Positions 16,948-19,393 of a DNA stretch of 19,393 nucleotides are shown piece after piece. The notes beneath the pieces were generated by a model, which was not told the origin of the DNA, made no database searches, and saw nothing but the letters and a program-made list of their open reading frames with translations. A program made the translations under genes and the position numbers. The stretch covers positions 1 to 19,393 of the forward strand of contig JAQTRB010000007.1 in NCBI GenBank assembly GCA_028712015.1, in the 5' to 3' direction. The stretch is from Syntrophales bacterium (lineage in GTDB: Bacteria; Desulfobacterota; Syntrophia; Syntrophales; UBA5619). Each line of letters opens with the position of its first letter. Position 1 is the stretch's first letter.

Positions 16948-17771
16948 AGGGTCTCCTCAGCGCCGAGATAGGCCTTGATCACCTCGGGATGACGAATAAT
17001 CTCGTCCGGCGTACCTTCCGTCAGTTTCTCGCCGAAATTCAGAACGGCGATCCGCCGGGCAATGCTCATGACAATGGACATGTCGTGCTCTACGAGGATC
17101 ATGGTCTGTCCCCACACGCGATTCATCTGAACCAAAAAACGAACCATGTCCTCTTTTTCTTCGAGATTCATTCCCGCAAAAGGTTCGTCCAAGACCAGCA
17201 TGGCCGGTTCGAGGGCCAGTGCGCGTCCCAGTTCCACACGCTTCATCATTCCATAAGGAAGCGCGCCGACCGGTTTGTTGCGGACGGATTGAATCTCCAG
17301 AAAGTCAATGATTTCTTCCAGGATGCGACGGTGGCGCATCTCCTCGCAGCGGACCGACTTCAGATAGAAACAGGCTTTTACCAAGCCGTAACTGCAATGG
17401 GTATGGCGTGCAAGCAGCAGATTGGACAGTACCGTCATTCCGGGGAAGAGCTCAATGTTTTGAAAGGTCCGACCGATTCCGACTCGGACCAGTTCGTGCG
17501 GGGGTAGATGAGTAATTTCAAGACCGTTGAACAGGATCGTCCCCCGCTGCGGACGGTAAAATCCCGTGATGCAATTCAGCAGGCTGGTCTTGCCTGCTCC
17601 GTTGGGACCGATCACAGCGAATAGTTCACCAGTCTGGATGAGAAGATCAATGCCGTCCAACGCCGTTACACCGCCGAAGCGAAGCGAAATCTTCCGAATC
17701 TCAAGTTTGGCCGGCTTCGTATCCGAATCTATTCGTTCGTAAATGGATGGCTTTCCACGGAACGCCTTCAT
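16944..17771 (-). CDS. livG: Liv-type ABC transporter ATPase (LivG family)
   Basis: Cytoplasmic ATPase partner of LivF. 275 residues with Walker A GPNGAGKT (55-62), GRTFQNIELFPGMTVLSNL (100-118), signature LPYGMMKRVELGRAL (171-185, the usual degenerate LivG form), Walker B MLVLDEP (191-197) and H-loop EHD (228-230). The ATG at 17771 has GGAG about 7 bases upstream. The N-terminal 22 residues precede the domain and could include a later true start, but no better ribosome-binding site was seen. It lies 54 bases after livK and overlaps the ligase gene by 4 bases. Confidence 0.94.
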   Translation of the reverse strand: MKAFRGKPSIYERIDSDTKPAKLEIRKISLRFGGVTALDGIDLLIQTGELFAVIGPNGAGKTSLLNCITGFYRPQRGTILFNGLEITHLPPHELVRVGIGRTFQNIELFPGMTVLSNLLLARHTHCSYGLVKACFYLKSVRCEEMRHRRILEEIIDFLEIQSVRNKPVGALPYGMMKRVELGRALALEPAMLVLDEPFAGMNLEEKEDMVRFLVQMNRVWGQTMILVEHDMSIVMSIARRIAVLNFGEKLTEGTPDEIIRHPEVIKAYLGAEETL

Positions 17772-17825
17772 CGCTCGTCTCCAATTATGTTCGGCACGGC
17801 GCTGGAACGTACTCTACGGCTTTGA

Positions 17826-19025
17826 TTATTTTTGTAGTTTGATTGCCTCTTTCCCGGGAACATAGAAGTTGGTCAGCGGCGTATATGTTCCATCTTCCTT
17901 TACCTGGACCATCCGGGCACGGAAAGAGCCGCCGTGATCTGTCGGGGTGTAAGTCACCGGCGGGATCAGTCCGCCGAAATCTTCCTGCCGGAAGGACTCC
18001 ATGGCCCGGTTGATCGTCTGGCGGTTAATTTCCTTAGATTGTGCGCTGGCGCGGATCATGGCACGTTCCATGATCATCCCCACGGCAACGCCTTCCCAGT
18101 ACGAGGCATCGAATTTATCGACGGTCTTGTAGCGTTTCCAGAGCTCCTGCATTATCTTCATTCCTGGGAGATTGTCCGTGGGAAGACCGCCAGGAAACTG
18201 GATTCGGAGACGGTTCCGGGTCAATCCCTGCCCCATTCGGAAGAAGTCGGGGTCGGTAGAGGTCCAGGTTCCGAAGAACGGGGGGTCGTAACCAATCCGA
18301 TCCGCGCTCCGAAAAGCGGTGATAATGGTGGCAGGCAGCATCTGGATGAAGAGATATTCCGCTCCCGCCTTCTGCAGGCGAAGCAGCTCCGTCGTCAGAT
18401 CGACCGTCTGCGGAGGAAACTCCTCGATCGCGACAATCTGAATATTCTGCTTTACGGCATATTCCCGGCTAGGTTTGTGGATGGAACGACCATAGGCGTT
18501 GTTGTAGGTTAAAAGACCCACTTTGGGTGGTTCCTTGCCCTTGTGAATGGCCGTGATGTAATCGAGAACGGCTTCGCAATCCAGACGGTAGCTCCCGAAG
18601 GGGAGATACATGTACCCGATCGGCGCCTCAAGAATTTCCCAACTGGTCGAATAGTTGATCGTCGGAATCTGGTAGCGCTGGACAATCGGTTTGACGGCCA
18701 ACCCCTCCCCTGCCCCCCAGGTGGCGATCATGTCGACTTGGTCTTGGACGGCGAACTTCCGGACGGCGGCTACCGCCTCCGGGACTTTGTAAGCGGTATC
18801 GACCAGAATCATCTCAATTTTACGTCCGGCGACTCCGCCCTTGACTTCATTCACATACCGGAAATAGTCCTGATGCCCCTTTGCGTGAAACTGTCCCCAT
18901 GTGGATGCCGGGCCGGTCAAATTGATGGCGGCACCGACCTTGATGCTTGCGGAGATCCCCGTTGCCGGCAGGATCATGACAACGATCAGGACGGACAAGA
19001 TTATGATTCCTTTTACGCTTCCCAT
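17826..19025 (-). CDS. livK: Periplasmic ligand-binding protein of Liv-type ABC transporter
   Basis: Type I periplasmic binding protein that delivers the substrate to the LivHM channel. Start chosen at ATG 19025 because GAGGGAGGGG lies just upstream; an in-frame ATG 16 codons earlier lacks one and would place the terminator hairpin inside the gene. The result is 399 residues with a signal peptide: Lys5, hydrophobic core 7-20, likely cleavage after ISA at about 26, and no lipobox cysteine. SIKVGAAINLTGPASTWG is the usual mature start, and KVGLLTYNNAYGRS marks the second lobe. The sequence is far from E. coli LivK, so ligand identity is open. It is first in the operon, behind a structured leader. 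Confidence 0.92.
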   Translation of the reverse strand: MGSVKGIIILSVLIVVMILPATGISASIKVGAAINLTGPASTWGQFHAKGHQDYFRYVNEVKGGVAGRKIEMILVDTAYKVPEAVAAVRKFAVQDQVDMIATWGAGEGLAVKPIVQRYQIPTINYSTSWEILEAPIGYMYLPFGSYRLDCEAVLDYITAIHKGKEPPKVGLLTYNNAYGRSIHKPSREYAVKQNIQIVAIEEFPPQTVDLTTELLRLQKAGAEYLFIQMLPATIITAFRSADRIGYDPPFFGTWTSTDPDFFRMGQGLTRNRLRIQFPGGLPTDNLPGMKIMQELWKRYKTVDKFDASYWEGVAVGMIMERAMIRASAQSKEINRQTINRAMESFRQEDFGGLIPPVTYTPTDHGGSFRARMVQVKEDGTYTPLTNFYVPGKEAIKLQK

Positions 19026-19049
19026 ATTCCCCTCCCTCTTCATAATACG

Positions 19050-19078
19050 AAAAAAAGCCGTGAATTGATCCACGGCTT
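19050..19078 (-). terminator. Intrinsic terminator in the livK leader
   Basis: On the minus strand AAGCCGTG (19078-19071), an 8-base loop and CACGGCTT (19062-19055) form a perfect 8-bp stem running into a 7-base U-run (19056-19050). It sits only 24 bases before the livK ATG, directly ahead of the ribosome-binding site. No promoter fits between it and livK, so livK transcription must pass it. Confidence 0.85.
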
Positions 19079-19111
19079 GTTCGGATTTGAATAACCGTGG
19101 GCGACGATTGC

Positions 19112-19164
19112 GGTCTGCCCACGAAGCATATAACCCATAGGGTTACAGACGCGGTGGGCAGACC
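19112..19164. repeat. Perfect 11-bp inverted repeat with inner 6-bp hairpin
   Basis: GGTCTGCCCAC (19112-19122) and GTGGGCAGACC (19154-19164) are exact inverted copies. Between them TAACCC-ATA-GGGTTA (19131-19145) forms a second hairpin. The arrangement resembles a REP-like extragenic palindrome as well as an RNA leader stem. I saw no second copy in this window. Confidence 0.8.
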
Positions 19165-19202
19165 CCGATAAAGAAGCTAAAAAAACCGCCCAACCGAAAC
19201 AT
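19143..19202 (-). CDS. Possible Phe-rich leader peptide (19 residues)
   Basis: ATG at 19202 to TAA at 19143 encodes MFRLGGFFSFFIGVCPPRL. GAGG lies 8 bases upstream, a good ribosome-binding site. Five of 19 residues are Phe, four of them clustered as FFSFF, immediately before segment 1 of the leader structure. The stop codon falls in the inner hairpin. In-frame ATGs at 19208, 19226 and 19241 are possible starts but are placed worse relative to the ribosome-binding site. The run of T's could equally be non-coding, so translation is unproven. Confidence 0.35.
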   Translation of the reverse strand: MFRLGGFFSFFIGVCPPRL

Positions 19203-19251
19203 TTCCATTTCCTCGATTCCAGTCATTGTTTTTCTTTCCATTGCGACATGC

Positions 19252-19280
19252 GTATAAAACATGAGTCATGCCGTTGTCAA
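19252..19280 (-). promoter_or_regulatory. Sigma-70-like promoter for the livK operon
   Basis: On the minus strand TTGACA (19280-19275) is followed by 17 bases and TTATAC (19257-19252); with an 18-base spacer the -10 reads TATACG. Transcription would begin near 19245 and produce a leader of about 220 bases. It lies between the end of the regulator gene and livK. Confidence 0.55.
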
Positions 19281-19315
19281 GCAGAAAGTGTTTGATCGGC
19301 GGGAAAAGAAGCAAT

Positions 19316-19393
19316 TCATAGACCTATTCCCAGCTTTTCACAACGGTAATGAAGCGAATCGTAACTGATCTTGAGCCATTCCGCCGCCCTCGT
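19316..19393 (-). CDS. C-terminal Fis-type HTH of a regulator, cut by window edge
   Basis: The last 78 bases, read on the minus strand, give 25 residues before a TGA at 19318-19316: TRAAEWLKISYDSLHYRCEK followed by LGIGL. The pattern AAxxLxISxxxLxYRxxKLGI is the Fis-type helix-turn-helix (HTH_8) that ends sigma-54-dependent NtrC-like activators, where it binds enhancer DNA. The rest of the protein lies outside the window, so the class is inferred from this helix-turn-helix alone. It is co-directional with, and about 290 bases upstream of, livK, and could be its regulator. Confidence 0.7.
   Translation of the reverse strand, partial: TRAAEWLKISYDSLHYRCEKLGIGL

Larger units (their letters stand above)
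19050..19202 (-). promoter_or_regulatory. Candidate transcription attenuator in the livK operon leader
   Basis: Minus-strand segments, in order: 1 = GGTCTGCCCAC (19164-19154), 2 = CGTGGGCAGACC (19123-19112), 3 = GCCCACGG (19102-19095), 4 = AAGCCGTGG (19078-19070), 5 = CACGGCTT (19062-19055). Pairing 1:2 is 11 bp, 2:3 is 7 bp (CGTGGGC with GCCCACG), 3:4 is 6 bp (CCACGG with CCGTGG) and 4:5 is the terminator. Pairings 1:2 and 2:3 exclude each other, as do 3:4 and 4:5. So forming 1:2 frees 3 to block the terminator, while 2:3 releases it. No known riboswitch class was recognised. Confidence 0.5.

Noticed and set aside
19258..19275. Sigma-54 promoter (GG-N10-GC) near the livK promoter
   Set aside because: CGGCATGACTCATGT comes close but has GT rather than GC at the -12 element, and overlaps a better sigma-70 match.

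Overview
The window looks like chromosomal DNA of a Gram-negative anaerobe of the Deltaproteobacteria/Desulfobacterota, possibly Syntrophus-like. That placement is inferred from a RecG with a long N-terminal extension, a 65-residue zinc-ribbon (C+) ribosomal protein L28, and a Liv-type ABC transporter operon with an acyl-CoA synthetase gene inside it. Base composition is roughly even by eye. I see no phage, IS element, CRISPR array, tRNA or rRNA.

Left part (1-3616, minus strand): homoserine dehydrogenase (hom), cut by the window edge before its ACT domain, sits behind its own sigma-70-like promoter downstream of recG. recG is divergent from the next block.

Middle part (3683-10736, plus strand): purM and purN (purine synthesis steps 5 and 3), a phytoene-desaturase-like FAD protein with an altered dinucleotide-binding motif, a plant/TP0108-type phosphofructokinase, rpmB, a structured intergenic region, then recJ behind a near-consensus promoter.

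Right part (10754-19393, minus strand): a two-gene unit (GNAT acetyltransferase plus DUF2156 protein, overlapping at ATGA) has its own near-consensus promoter. Upstream of it is a complete six-gene operon in transcription order: periplasmic binding protein (LivK type), LivG ATPase, AMP-forming acyl-CoA ligase, LivH and LivM permeases, LivF ATPase. Two junctions are a GTGA overlap and a 4-base gap, which suggests tight coupling. The ligase suggests that the imported substrate may be a carboxylic acid that is activated to a CoA thioester on entry. The last 78 bases encode the C-terminal Fis-type helix-turn-helix of a regulator, probably sigma-54-dependent, transcribed toward the operon.

The most interesting non-coding feature is the roughly 220-nt leader of the transporter operon (19026-19245). 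It has a sigma-70-like promoter, a possible 19-residue Phe-rich leader ORF, an 11-bp perfect inverted repeat enclosing a 6-bp hairpin, and an intrinsic terminator just before the livK ribosome-binding site. Complementary segments between these could form mutually exclusive structures. This is a candidate transcription attenuator or riboswitch, though the 11-bp palindrome could also be a REP-like repeat.
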